Of a stretch of DNA of 64,000 nucleotides, positions 35,466 to 44,581 are shown in pieces. Below the pieces are notes generated by a model. The model saw nothing but the letters and a program-made list of their open reading frames with translations, had not been told where the DNA came from and ran no database searches. The stretch's first letter is position 1; the number at the start of each line of letters is the position of its first letter. Origin of the DNA: JABDQA01 sp963759125 (lineage in GTDB: Bacteria > Desulfobacterota > Desulfobulbia > Desulfobulbales > Desulfocapsaceae); the NCBI GenBank assembly GCA_963759125.1, contig CAVWXN010000004.1, positions 186,001 to 250,000 of the forward strand, written 5' to 3'. The translations under genes were made by a program, and so were the position numbers.

Positions 35466-36364
35466 TGACCGACTCTTCCCTGAGGAAAGTGCACCAACCG
35501 GTCCTCCTGGAAGAAACGGTGGGGATGCTTCAGGTAGTTCCCGGAGGTATCTACATGGACGGTACCTTCGGTCTTGGCGGGCACACGAAAGAAATTTTAA
35601 AGAGGTCGGCGCCCGACGGAAAAGTTGTCGCCTTTGACTGGGACGAAGAGGCCATCAAGCTGGGGCTTGAGAATGTTGGGAGTTACCGGGATCGGCTCCA
35701 GGTGGTGCACCGGAATTTCAGGGAAATCGATTGTGGCCTCAAAGAGGCGGGAGTGCAGGCGGTGGATGGCATTCTGATCGATATCGGCCTCTCATCCCTG
35801 CAGCTCGAAGCTGAGGGACGCGGTTTCAGTTTTAACAGAAACGAGCCGCTGGATATGAGAATGGACCGACGGCGGTCGGTCACCGCAGCGCAGATCGTGG
35901 CCGATTCGACGGAGGAAGAGTTGGCCGACATTTTCTACTACTACGGTGATGAAAAGCAGGCGAGGAGGATCGCCGCCGAAATTGTCAAGGAGAGGAAAAA
36001 GAGAACAATCGAGATGACAGGTCAGTTGGCTCAGGTTGTCGGGGCGTCAATCCCGAAGAAGTTTCATCCGGCGAAGATTCATGTGGCGACCAAAGTGTTT
36101 CAGGCCCTTAGAATTGCCGTTAATGAAGAGCTGGCCAACCTGGGAGAAATTCTGGAAAAGGTGCCGGATCATTTAAAGCCGAAGGGCAGAATATGCATCA
36201 TCTCGTTTCATTCGCTGGAGGACAGAATTGTCAAGCGGACATTGGCTCGGAGCCAGGAGCTAAAAGTAATAACAAAAAAGCCAATCACTCCGGATGACAG
36301 TGAAATAAGAAAGAACCCGCGGGCCAGAAGCAGTCGGCTCAGGGTGGCTGAGAGAGCGGCGTAA
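35465..36364 (+). CDS. rsmH: 16S rRNA m4C1402 methyltransferase RsmH (MraW)
   Basis: 299 residues. The opening VHQPVLLEETV, the SAM motif YMDGTFGLGGHTKEIL, DIGLSSLQLE, and the C-terminal ISFHSLEDRIVKR and ARSSRLRVAER are diagnostic for RsmH. The ATG at 35465 shares a base with the mraZ stop. It modifies C1402 of 16S rRNA. A 13-base gap separates it from ftsL. Confidence 0.95.
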   Translation: MTDSSLRKVHQPVLLEETVGMLQVVPGGIYMDGTFGLGGHTKEILKRSAPDGKVVAFDWDEEAIKLGLENVGSYRDRLQVVHRNFREIDCGLKEAGVQAVDGILIDIGLSSLQLEAEGRGFSFNRNEPLDMRMDRRRSVTAAQIVADSTEEELADIFYYYGDEKQARRIAAEIVKERKKRTIEMTGQLAQVVGASIPKKFHPAKIHVATKVFQALRIAVNEELANLGEILEKVPDHLKPKGRICIISFHSLEDRIVKRTLARSQELKVITKKPITPDDSEIRKNPRARSSRLRVAERAA

Positions 36365-36377
36365 CAGGGGGGACCAG

Positions 36378-36746
36378 ATGAATTATCAGAACTCGATCAG
36401 AATCGTGTCGCAGTCAACGCTCGATACGAAGTTCAGGCAGCAGTTCCGCAGAAGAAAAACATTTGGTTTGCCGGGTGGCACTGCGCTGTGGCTGGCTGCC
36501 TCAAAATTTGCGCTGGTAGTGGTCTTTGTCGTGTTTTGCATAAATCTCTGGCTCAATTTTTCCATCACCCGCGGGGAACAGCAAGTTCAAGCAATTGAGG
36601 CGGCTCACCATCAGCTCAGGGAAGAACAGATAATACTATTGGCCCAGCGCGCAAATCTGATGTCGGAAAAGCAGGTACTGAAACGGGCAGGTGAAGAGTT
36701 GGCGCTTTTTATCCCCGGGGAAAAACAGGTATTCAAGCTCAGGTAA
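36378..36746 (+). CDS. ftsL: FtsL-like cell division protein
   Basis: 122 residues with a basic N-terminus, one membrane helix (LAASKFALVVVFVVFCINLWL, about residues 39-60) and a periplasmic coiled coil (about 65-112). This topology, the size and the position between rsmH and the FtsI-like gene match FtsL. FtsL-type sequences are poorly conserved, so the call relies on position and shape. Confidence 0.8.
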   Translation: MNYQNSIRIVSQSTLDTKFRQQFRRRKTFGLPGGTALWLAASKFALVVVFVVFCINLWLNFSITRGEQQVQAIEAAHHQLREEQIILLAQRANLMSEKQVLKRAGEELALFIPGEKQVFKLR

Positions 36747-36755
36747 TGTGGAGAC

Positions 36756-38642
36756 ATGGGCAAGCGGTCGCGTCTGCGTACTCAAGGCGTCGGACGACGG
36801 CGGCTGGTTGTTCTGATTGTTCTTTTAGTTGGAGTAGCTGCATTCTGGGCCTGGTTCGAAGATGAGCGGACGCTGCTTCTCTGGGAGCAGGCCGGTAAAG
36901 CATTAAATATTGGGAAAAAACAGACAGCAACCGACCAAGAGATAACCAGGGGAACGATATACGACAGAAACTATAAAGAATTTGCCATCTCCTACGAACG
37001 GGTGTCCGTGTATGCCAATATCCGAGAAATCGAGGACGTCAATCAAGTGATAGGCCCAATATCGGCAATTCTTGAAACTTCCGAGAGCGATCTATACGAT
37101 CGAATGGGGAAAGGAAGTCTAAGGGTTTGGTTAGCTAAGGACATCAGCCAGGATCAGGAAGACGAGATCAAAAAGCTCGATTTCCCGGGCGTTCATCTGC
37201 ACAGAGAGTATATCCGCTACTATCCACAGCAAGAATCGGCAGCTCATCTCATTGGTTTTGTCGAGGGAGATACCGGACTCTTCGGTATCGAACAGTATCT
37301 CAACAAGCTGGAAGCCCGGTTCCGGCTGAAAAAGGATGACACCAATGAGCTTCTCAAGATGGGTGGTACACGCCCCGGTGTGGACGGCAGGCATCTCATC
37401 CTTACCCTTGACTCTAAAATACAGCGAATCCTTGATGACTATTTGAAACGGCTGTCGGCCGCCAATCCTGGCAACAGTTATGGTGCCCTGGTGATGGAGG
37501 CGTCAACCGGCGGGCTGGTCGGCTATACGCAGACACCATCGTTCGATCCGAACAAGTTTCACAGCTACTCGGAAGCAAACTTTAGTGATCTGTTCAACGA
37601 GAAGATCACTGTCCCGGATGTGTTTAAAATTTTTCTCAGGGATCTGTCGCTCCTGGAAAGTCAGGGTAGTGACATCTCTGAGCCGCTGCCCTGGAGTATT
37701 GCCTCAGAACAGTGGAAACTGGGGGTTCAATTGCAGCTCTGGAGCAGACTTGGGGCCGATGGCAACCTGGAGTTTGATTTTATTACGGCACCGCCTCCTG
37801 AAACCAGCGCAGTCCCGTTTAAACGCGGGTTGGGGAAAAATGTAAATTTTGAGACCGTTCCTGAAACTCAGACACCGTTGGAGATCCTCACAGCGGTGAC
37901 GCGGGTGCTCAATGGTGGTTTAAACATTACGCCCCACGGCGCCAAAAGGTTCGTACTGCGCCAGAATCAGCAGGAATTTCTGCTGGACGACCTGGAAAAG
38001 GAGCCTGCTTCAGGGATTCTTTCAGATGGTATCCCGGGGGAGGCCAAAAGGCTGGCCGCAGGGTTGGGCGAGCGGGGTCCCCTGGGCTCACTTATGGTGC
38101 AGGGAGAAAGCCGATCGGTGATAGAGTCAGTCAGTGAGCAGCTGTTTCATCATTATGTAGGTCTGGTACTAATCCCCCAAGATAAACCGGATCTGGTGCT
38201 GCTGGTCACCTCTACCGGGCCGGGCTACCAGGTAGCTCAGAAACTGGATCGTTCTCCGGCAGGGGAGGCAGCGAAGATTATCGGGTCGATCGCCGCCCTG
38301 CAGCAGGTTATGAAAAACCTGTCCGATATGATGAGCCCCAGAGAAAAGGAGGAGATGAATTATCGCCTGTCACCGGAGCAGGGACAGGCGGTTGAAGATG
38401 GCCCCAAAGATGACGGAATCGAGATAGAAATTGTCTCATTTACCGGAATGAGCCTCAGAAAGTCTTTACGCTTGCTGCAGGGCAGCAATGTCGAAATAGA
38501 AGTGCAGGGTACTGGACGGGTGGTTTCCCAACACCCTCCGGCCGGCACTAAATTGAAGCCGGGTGCCAGGGTAACTCTCATACTGGAGAGGGATGCAGTC
38601 GACCCTGGCTACAGGCGACCACAGATTACCGAGCCGGAATAG
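36756..38642 (+). CDS. ftsI: FtsI-like penicillin-binding protein lacking the transpeptidase motifs, with PASTA tail
   Basis: 628 residues in the normal ftsI place. The N-terminus (membrane helix about 17-32, then ITRGTIYDRNYKEFAIS and HREYIRYYPQQESAAHLIGFV) and the GIEQYLN segment are typical class B PBP. The catalytic part is not. The SxxK serine position reads PDVFKIF (D288, K291), the SxN region reads SIASEQW (314-320), and the KTG position reads LMVQGESRS (Q449-G450-E451). The GLNITPH segment and a PASTA domain (about 565-612) are kept. The frame is continuous, so this is not a sequencing break. It should not form an acyl-enzyme and may act as a structural division protein. A working FtsI would have to lie elsewhere. 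Confidence 0.85.
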   Translation: MGKRSRLRTQGVGRRRLVVLIVLLVGVAAFWAWFEDERTLLLWEQAGKALNIGKKQTATDQEITRGTIYDRNYKEFAISYERVSVYANIREIEDVNQVIGPISAILETSESDLYDRMGKGSLRVWLAKDISQDQEDEIKKLDFPGVHLHREYIRYYPQQESAAHLIGFVEGDTGLFGIEQYLNKLEARFRLKKDDTNELLKMGGTRPGVDGRHLILTLDSKIQRILDDYLKRLSAANPGNSYGALVMEASTGGLVGYTQTPSFDPNKFHSYSEANFSDLFNEKITVPDVFKIFLRDLSLLESQGSDISEPLPWSIASEQWKLGVQLQLWSRLGADGNLEFDFITAPPPETSAVPFKRGLGKNVNFETVPETQTPLEILTAVTRVLNGGLNITPHGAKRFVLRQNQQEFLLDDLEKEPASGILSDGIPGEAKRLAAGLGERGPLGSLMVQGESRSVIESVSEQLFHHYVGLVLIPQDKPDLVLLVTSTGPGYQVAQKLDRSPAGEAAKIIGSIAALQQVMKNLSDMMSPREKEEMNYRLSPEQGQAVEDGPKDDGIEIEIVSFTGMSLRKSLRLLQGSNVEIEVQGTGRVVSQHPPAGTKLKPGARVTLILERDAVDPGYRRPQITEPE

Positions 38643-38647
38643 AGACG

Positions 38648-41600
38648 TTGAATTCAATCGCCCATATAAGTCACGGGACCGAGCGGAATTATTCGATTCC
38701 CCTGGCAGAGCTTATGGCCGGTCTTTCCGGCTGGGTCTCGACTCGCTCAATTGATGACTCTGTCATCATAGCACAAGTCAGCGACGACAGCAGGGTCGTC
38801 GGTCCGTCTTCGATGTTCGTAGCGATCAAGGGCGACAAAAATGACGGCCATCGCTCCATAGCTGAAGCAGTGCAGCGTGGAGCCGTGGCAGTGGTGGTTG
38901 AGAGGGGGGCTATCGAGCAGCAGGATCTGTCCACCCTGGAGATAGCCGTCATTGAGGTGGTAAATTCCCGGGCAGCCCTGGCGCCACTGGCTTCGGCCTT
39001 TTATAGACATCCTGCCTCGGAAATGACGATGGTCGGCATCACCGGTACCAACGGCAAGACTACCGTCTGCTATCTCATTGAACAGACTTTGCGGCAGCTG
39101 GGGGTCCAGACCGGGGTGATCGGTACGGTCGAGTATCGCTATGACCTTGGCAATGGGAGGAGCATAAGTAGACCGGCTCCGTTGACCACCCCCGATCCGC
39201 TGACCCTGCAGAAAGTGCTGAGAATGATGGCCGACAGCGGCGTCAGCCATGTCATCATGGAAGCGTCTTCACATGCCCTGCAGCAGCATCGCCTCGGCTC
39301 GATGGAATTCGACACTGGGCGTCTTCACCAATCTCAGTCAGGATCACCTCGACTACCACCAGACGATGATCGACTATTTTGCCGCCAAACGCAGATTGTT
39401 CACTCATCATATGCGGTCCGGCGGAACGGTTGTGGTGGTGGAGCAAAGTAGTGGAATAGATGGCCAGAGTCCGTCTGCGGAGCTGGCCGAGCTGTGCCGG
39501 TCGCTGCCGCTGATCACCGTCGTTTGCGGCGAGGCGGAGAACTGCGATGTCAGGCTTGTCAGACCATGCGGCGTCACTGGCCGGGGTCCGCTGTGAGATC
39601 GCCGATAACAAAAGGCAGCGCTACCAGATAGAGTCCTCCTTGATCGGCAGGTTTAATATCAACAATCTTTTGGCTGCTTTTTCAGCCCTGACGGCACTGG
39701 GGTATGAGGCTGACCGTTGCGCTGAATTTGTCGGCAGAGCAGCCGGTGCTCCCGGTCGGATCGAGCCCCTGCGACTGGCGGACAAACCGGGCGGCCAGCC
39801 TACGGTAATCGTCGATTATGCTCATACGCCTGACGCCCTGGAAAAAGTCCTTGGCGCCCTGAAATCACTGGAGCATGAGCGACTGATCTGCGTATTCGGC
39901 TGCGGCGGCAACCGGGATGAATCGAAACGGCCTCTGATGGGTGCAATAGCTGCCCGGTTGGCCGATATAGTCATCGTCACCGATGACAACCCCCGAGAAG
40001 AGGAGCCGGCCGCTATCCGCAAGGCGGTTATCGAAGGAATTCAGCCTACCGGTCTGGTGCAGCGCTCTGTGGAGTGGCTCAATGGAAGTGGACCCGGGGA
40101 ACAGGGCTACCTCGAGATTGGCGGGCGCGGCGTGGCAATACATGCGGCCCTGACCCGCAGCGCCAAGGACGATATCGTGCTCATCGCTGGCAAGGGACAT
40201 GAAGATTACCAGATTGTCGGTCGTGAGACCCGATTTTTTGACGATAAGCTCTGCGCTCAGCAAAGCAGCCTGGCCTGGGATCTAAGAACAGTGGCTGCGG
40301 CAGTAGGGGGGGAGGTGGTCCGGACAGCTGCGACCACCCATTTTCGCAACATTTCCACCGACACCAGGACAATCGTCGATAATGACATCTTCGTGGCTCT
40401 GCAGGGCGAATTGTTCGACGGTCACAAATTTCTGGATAATGCGGTTGACAATGGGGCCCGGTGCCTGGTCGTCTCCGATGTTCAGCAGAATAACCGGGAT
40501 GTCTGCTGCGTTCAGGTGGCGGATACCTTGGCTGCCCTTGGCAATCTTGCCCGTTACCGGCTGGACCGGGTGCGTGAGATGAGCCGTCCGGTGGTCGTTG
40601 GGCTGACCGGGAGCTGCGGGAAGACCACCGTTAAGGATATGACCGGCGCCATCTTCAACTGCCGTTGGCCTAATCGGCCGGATAGACCAGCGGATCGAGT
40701 ACTTAAGACGGCAGGAAACTACAATAATCTAATAGGTCTGCCGCTTTCACTGCTGCCTGTTTCTGTCCATCACCGTGCTCTGGTTCTGGAGATGGGCATG
40801 AACAACCCCGGTGAAATCGCCCGGCTGGCCAGGATCGGAGACCCCGATATCTGCTGTATCACCAATGTACACCAGGCCCATCTCGAAGGACTCGGTTCAA
40901 TCGAAGGGGTTGCGGCAGCCAAAGGCGAACTGTTTGACCAGAGCAGGCCTGAAAGTATCCATGTGGTTAATTTCGATGACGAACATATCGTCAGACTGAG
41001 CGAGAAGTACAGTAGTAAAAAGGTTGGTTTCGCCGTTTCTTCTCAGGGAGTGGCTAGGGGAGCCGAGGTTTGGGCAGAAAAAGTTACCGCCGATGCCAAT
41101 GGTAACCTGAGTTTCACTCTGCATATCGGTGCACTGAGCAGGGAGCTCACCATTCGTGCTCCCGGGACTGCATAACGTCTGCAACTGCTGCGCGGCTGCA
41201 GCAATTGCCCAGGCTGCCGGAATCGATTTCGCCACTATCGTTGCCGGTCTGGAGCAGTTTCGTTCCTCCTCGAAACGCATGGAGCGGCTTACCTCTCCGT
41301 TGGGACTTAAAATTCTCAATGACAGCTACAATGCCAACCCAGCCTCGATGGCTTCGGGCCTCAGAACCCTCGGCGGCATGTCGGCCCACAGCAGAATGGC
41401 AGTACTGGGAGATATGCTCGAACTGGGCGAGGCCAGTGGCGACCTGCACCGTTCGATCGGTAATGTGGCAGCTCAATCGGATCTGTCCTTTCTGGCCCTG
41501 GTGGGAGAGTTCGCCGATCAGATCAGACAGGGGGCCCAGGCTTCGGGCATGGATCCGGACCGGATCAGGGTGTTTAGCGACAAAAACGAGATAATTGACT

Positions 41601-41716
41601 GGATAACCGAACTTTTCCGAGCTGCTCACCTGCAGGCCGATGATTGGCTGCTGGTCAAAGCTTCACGCGGGTTGGCGCTTGACACAGTTGTCGACCAGAT
41701 TATGGAACAATGTTGA
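38648..41716 (+). CDS. murE/murF: Fused MurE-MurF peptidoglycan precursor ligase (frame breaks)
   Basis: One gene of about 1,020 residues. The MurE part starts at TTG 38648 and has GTNGKTTVCYLIE, TTPDPLTLQKVLRMM, ASSHALQQHRL and TDDNPREE; the DNPR motif marks meso-diaminopimelate addition. MurE ends at KGHEDYQIVGRETRFFDDK, and after about a dozen residues with no stop or start the MurF part begins (AVGGEVV, ISTDTRTI, GSCGKTTVKDMTG, LEMGMNNPGEIARL, NDSYNANPASM). Breaks occur near 39318 (extra G), near 39560 and near 41165 (extra G in CCCGGG); each restores the family sequence when one base is removed. MurE-MurF fusions are known in some bacteria. It catalyses two successive cytoplasmic steps. 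Confidence 0.85.
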
Positions 41717-41733
41717 AACGTTAAGGCCAAACA

Positions 41734-42813
41734 ATGCTCTACCATCTGCTCTACCCACTACACACGATTTTTATCGGCTTCAACGTTTTCAGATATATCA
41801 CCTTTCGTTCCATTCTGGCAGCGGTGACCGCCTTTCTGATCGTTATCGTCCTTGGCAGCTGGTTTATCAGGTCGATGAAGAGAATGCAGATCGGTCAGGT
41901 AATCCGAGATGATGGACCAGAAACCCATATCTACAAACAGGGAGTGCCGACCATGGGCGGGCTGCTTATCCTTGCCGCCATCGTCGGTTCCTCATTTTTA
42001 TGGGCCAGACTGGACAACAGTTATGTCTGGCTGACCATGCTGATCACTTGCTTTTTCGGATTTATCGGCGCCCTGGATGACTATAAGAAGATCAGTAAAA
42101 AATCAAGTGCCGGGCTCAGCGCCAGGGGCAAACTGCTGCTGCAACTTATCGGCGCCACTGCAGTAGGCATTTTCATCTTCAACACACCCGGCTTTGATGG
42201 GCATCTGGCTATACCCTTTCTGAAAGATATCCGGCCAGATCTGGGCTGGTTCTATGTAATTTTTGCGATCATCATCATAGTTGGCGCTTCCAATGCAGTA
42301 AATCTCACCGACGGTCTGGACGGCCTGGCCACCGGACCTACCATCGTTTCGGCGGCGGTCTATCTGGTATTTTCCTACATTGCCGGAAATATCGTCATTT
42401 CGAACTATCTGCAGGTGCACTATGTGGCCGGTAGTGGTGAACTGGCAGTCTTCTGCGGGGCCATGGTCGGCGGCTGCCTGGGTTTCCTCTGGTACAACGC
42501 CTATCCCGCCCAGGTTTTCATGGGCGATGTGGGTTCGCTGTCGCTGGGGGCCGCTTTGGGTACGATAGCGGTGATTATCAAGCAGGAAATTCTTCTGGCA
42601 ATCGTCGGCGGAATTTTTGTCATGGAGGCGGTGTCGGTGATTATGCAGGTTGGTTATTTCAAGATGACCAAGGGCAAGCGGATATTTCTAATGGCGCCGT
42701 TTCATCACCACTTCGAGAAAAAAGGCTGGCATGAAACCAAGGTCGTGGTCCGATTTTGGATCGTCTCTATAATTCTTGGGTTCCTGGCCATCGCAACATT
42801 AAAACTGCGCTGA
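41734..42813 (+). CDS. mraY: Phospho-MurNAc-pentapeptide transferase MraY
   Basis: 359 residues, about ten membrane helices. It makes lipid I from UDP-MurNAc-pentapeptide and undecaprenyl phosphate. Seen are GVPTMGGLLIL, the acidic pair in FIGALDDYKKI, NAVNLTDGLDGLATG, MGDVGSLSLGAALG and the MAPFHHHFEKKGW loop. Its 3' end is partly repeated, in diverged form, at 43106-43207 ahead of murD. Confidence 0.95.
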   Translation: MLYHLLYPLHTIFIGFNVFRYITFRSILAAVTAFLIVIVLGSWFIRSMKRMQIGQVIRDDGPETHIYKQGVPTMGGLLILAAIVGSSFLWARLDNSYVWLTMLITCFFGFIGALDDYKKISKKSSAGLSARGKLLLQLIGATAVGIFIFNTPGFDGHLAIPFLKDIRPDLGWFYVIFAIIIIVGASNAVNLTDGLDGLATGPTIVSAAVYLVFSYIAGNIVISNYLQVHYVAGSGELAVFCGAMVGGCLGFLWYNAYPAQVFMGDVGSLSLGAALGTIAVIIKQEILLAIVGGIFVMEAVSVIMQVGYFKMTKGKRIFLMAPFHHHFEKKGWHETKVVVRFWIVSIILGFLAIATLKLR

Positions 42814-42817
42814 TGGA
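42711..42817 (+). repeat. Intragenic repeat: mraY 3' end, original copy
   Basis: This segment from the last codons of mraY through its TGATGG stop matches 43106-43204 with an exact 15-base block (GGCTGGCATGAAACC), shared TCATC-type and GCAAC blocks, and the same AAAACT-x-CTGATGG end. The second copy has three small gaps that sum to six bases. By eye about three quarters of aligned bases agree. Confidence 0.65.
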
Positions 42818-42956
42818 AGCAACAGAAAATCAAGAAAATAGGATGACGATCGTCTCTGTCGGTCCAGAAGGACTGGCAATAGCTTTGGGTACATTACAGA
42901 TTGGTGCCGATGTCGGGAGTTAGTCGGCTAAAGCGTTAGAAATAAATGGAGGTACT

Positions 42957-43142
42957 ATGACTTATGTAATCGTTGGCTGGATTTCAGCGAGCATTGGCTT
43001 TGTCCTGGGGGCTGCCTGGACGGGCCTTGGCATTAAAAACCGAGAGGTTGATCGCCAATTAGCCGGAAAACAAGAGGAATATTATGCCAATGCTGAACAG
43101 GGTCGTTTTGAGAAGGCTGGCATGAAACCTAGGTCATGGTGA
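42957..43142 (+). CDS. Small single-pass membrane protein between mraY and murD
   Basis: 61 residues behind a strong ribosome site (TGGAGGT, six bases before the ATG). One membrane helix (about residues 3-25, VIVGWISASIGFVLGAAWTG) is followed by a charged tail (NREVDRQLAGKQEEYYANAEQG). The last residues (RFEKAGMKPRSW) are translated from the diverged repeat of the mraY 3' end, where MraY has HFEKKGWHETK. No known family is recognised. Its place inside the cell-wall cluster may be due to insertion rather than function. Confidence 0.6.
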   Translation: MTYVIVGWISASIGFVLGAAWTGLGIKNREVDRQLAGKQEEYYANAEQGRFEKAGMKPRSW

Positions 43143-43204
43143 GATTGTTGATCATCTTGATGATTCATTGCTGGTCATTGCAACGGGTAAAACTACACTG
43201 ATGG
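43106..43204 (+). repeat. Diverged copy of the mraY 3' end ahead of murD
   Basis: This is the partner of 42711-42817. It ends in CTGATGG, where ATG is the likely murD start (43201), just as the original copy ends in the mraY stop TGATGG. The simplest reading is that murD once started directly at the mraY stop and a duplication with an inserted segment (about 42818-43105) separated them. Confidence 0.65.
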
Positions 43205-44581
43205 TACCGCGGGCAACGACAGGGGATACAATGGCGGTCGTCGGCTTCGGCCGTGCCAGCCAGGCGCTAGTCCGCTACCTGTGTGAAAGCGGGATCAGGG
43301 TATTGGTTAGCGACATCAGGAATTATTCCGATCTGAGCCCGAAGGAACAGGAGTTGCTTGACCAGTGCGTAGCCGAGTACGAGGGAGGCGGCCACAGCAC
43401 GGGATTTTTGTCCCGGGCTGACATTGTGGTTGCCAGCCCGGGAGTTAATTACCGTCACTCGGTTCTGGAGAAGGTCAGGCAGTCAGGCGCCACGATTCTT
43501 GGCGAACTGGCCCTGGCTGCCGACAAATTCAAAGCTCCGGTGATCGGGGTGACCGGTACCAACGGCAAAACAACGGTCACCGAATTGATCGGTTCGATAT
43601 TCAAAGCGTCGGGGAAAAATGTCTTTGTCGGTGGAAATATCGGTACGCCGATCGGCGAGTATCTGCTCTCGGACGAAGAATACGAGGCTGTAGTCCTCGA
43701 GTTATCCAGTTTTCAGCTGGAGTTGTGCGGCGATTTCATGCCCGAGGTCGGGATCCTGCTCAATATCACTCCGGATCACCTCGATCGGCATGAAACAGTG
43801 GAAGGTTATGCGGCAGCGAAAATGAATATGTTTCAGGGCGGATCGGCCAAGACGCTTTCGGTGATCAACGGTGATGACCTGCTGTGCCGTCGATTCTCCG
43901 AGACCATGACCGGGGTTGAATGGTCGAGGTTTGGTCATGAAGATCATTTTGAGGCATCCATCCGTGGCAGCCGGGTGGTCATGCCGGACGTCACCTATGA
44001 GCTGGCCGGCTCCAAACTGGAGAATCTCTCTGGTCTGCTCAACAGCGCTGCAGCACTGTTGGCAACGAAATATTTCGGGCTCGAAAAGGATGTCGGTGCA
44101 GCAGGCACTGCATCGAGTTCGAACCCGGGGACCATCGGTTGCAGAGGGTTGCCCGCTACAATGGTATTACTTACATAAATGATTCGAAAGCGACCAACAC
44201 CGGTGCAGTGAACAACGCCATCCTCCAGATCGGCAGCCGGGAGAGTGGAATCGTCCTCATCGCCGGCGGAAGGGACAAGGGCGATGATTACACTCTATTG
44301 AGAGACAGTGTCGCCACCCATGTCAAGAAGTTGATCCTTATCGGTGAAGCCTCCCGAGCCATCGGTGAGGCGCTTGGCGATCTTGTCGAGGTCGATTATC
44401 CGGCTACGCTTGATGAGGCGGTCCTGCGGGCCTCGGCAGCCTGCGAGCTGGAGACACGGTGCTTTTTTCCCCAGCCTGCGCCAGCTTCGACATGTTTGAC
44501 GATTACCAGGAAAGGGGAGCCCGCTTCATCGAGGCGGTGCATCGGCTGCACCAGAGAAACCCCACGGAGATAGACCAGTGA
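43201..44581 (+). CDS. murD: UDP-MurNAc-L-alanine:D-glutamate ligase MurD (frame breaks)
   Basis: About 460 residues. The N-terminal Rossmann part (MAVVGFGRASQALVRYL), GVTGTNGKTTVTELIG, LELSSFQLELC, NITPDHLDRHETVEGYAAAKMNMF and YINDSKATNTGAV are diagnostic. Two extra bases between about 44096 and 44117 and one missing G near 44452 split it. Repaired, it reads VQQALHRFEPGDHRLQRVARYNG and later GDTVLFSPACASFDMFDDYQERG, to the stop at 44579-44581. The open frame extends upstream to TTG 43168, but ATG 43201 is preferred. The stop overlaps the murG start as GTGA. No ftsW gene lies between murD and murG. Confidence 0.88.

Noticed and set aside
39300..41180. Programmed frameshifting in the murE-murF gene
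   Set aside because: The breaks have no slippery heptamer or downstream pseudoknot in common and resemble insertions found in many unrelated genes of the window.
42814..42918. Short peptide gene directly after mraY (MEATENQENRMTI...)
   Set aside because: Only 34 codons without a ribosome site of its own; it may be a relic of a murD-like start, but similarity is too weak to call a gene.
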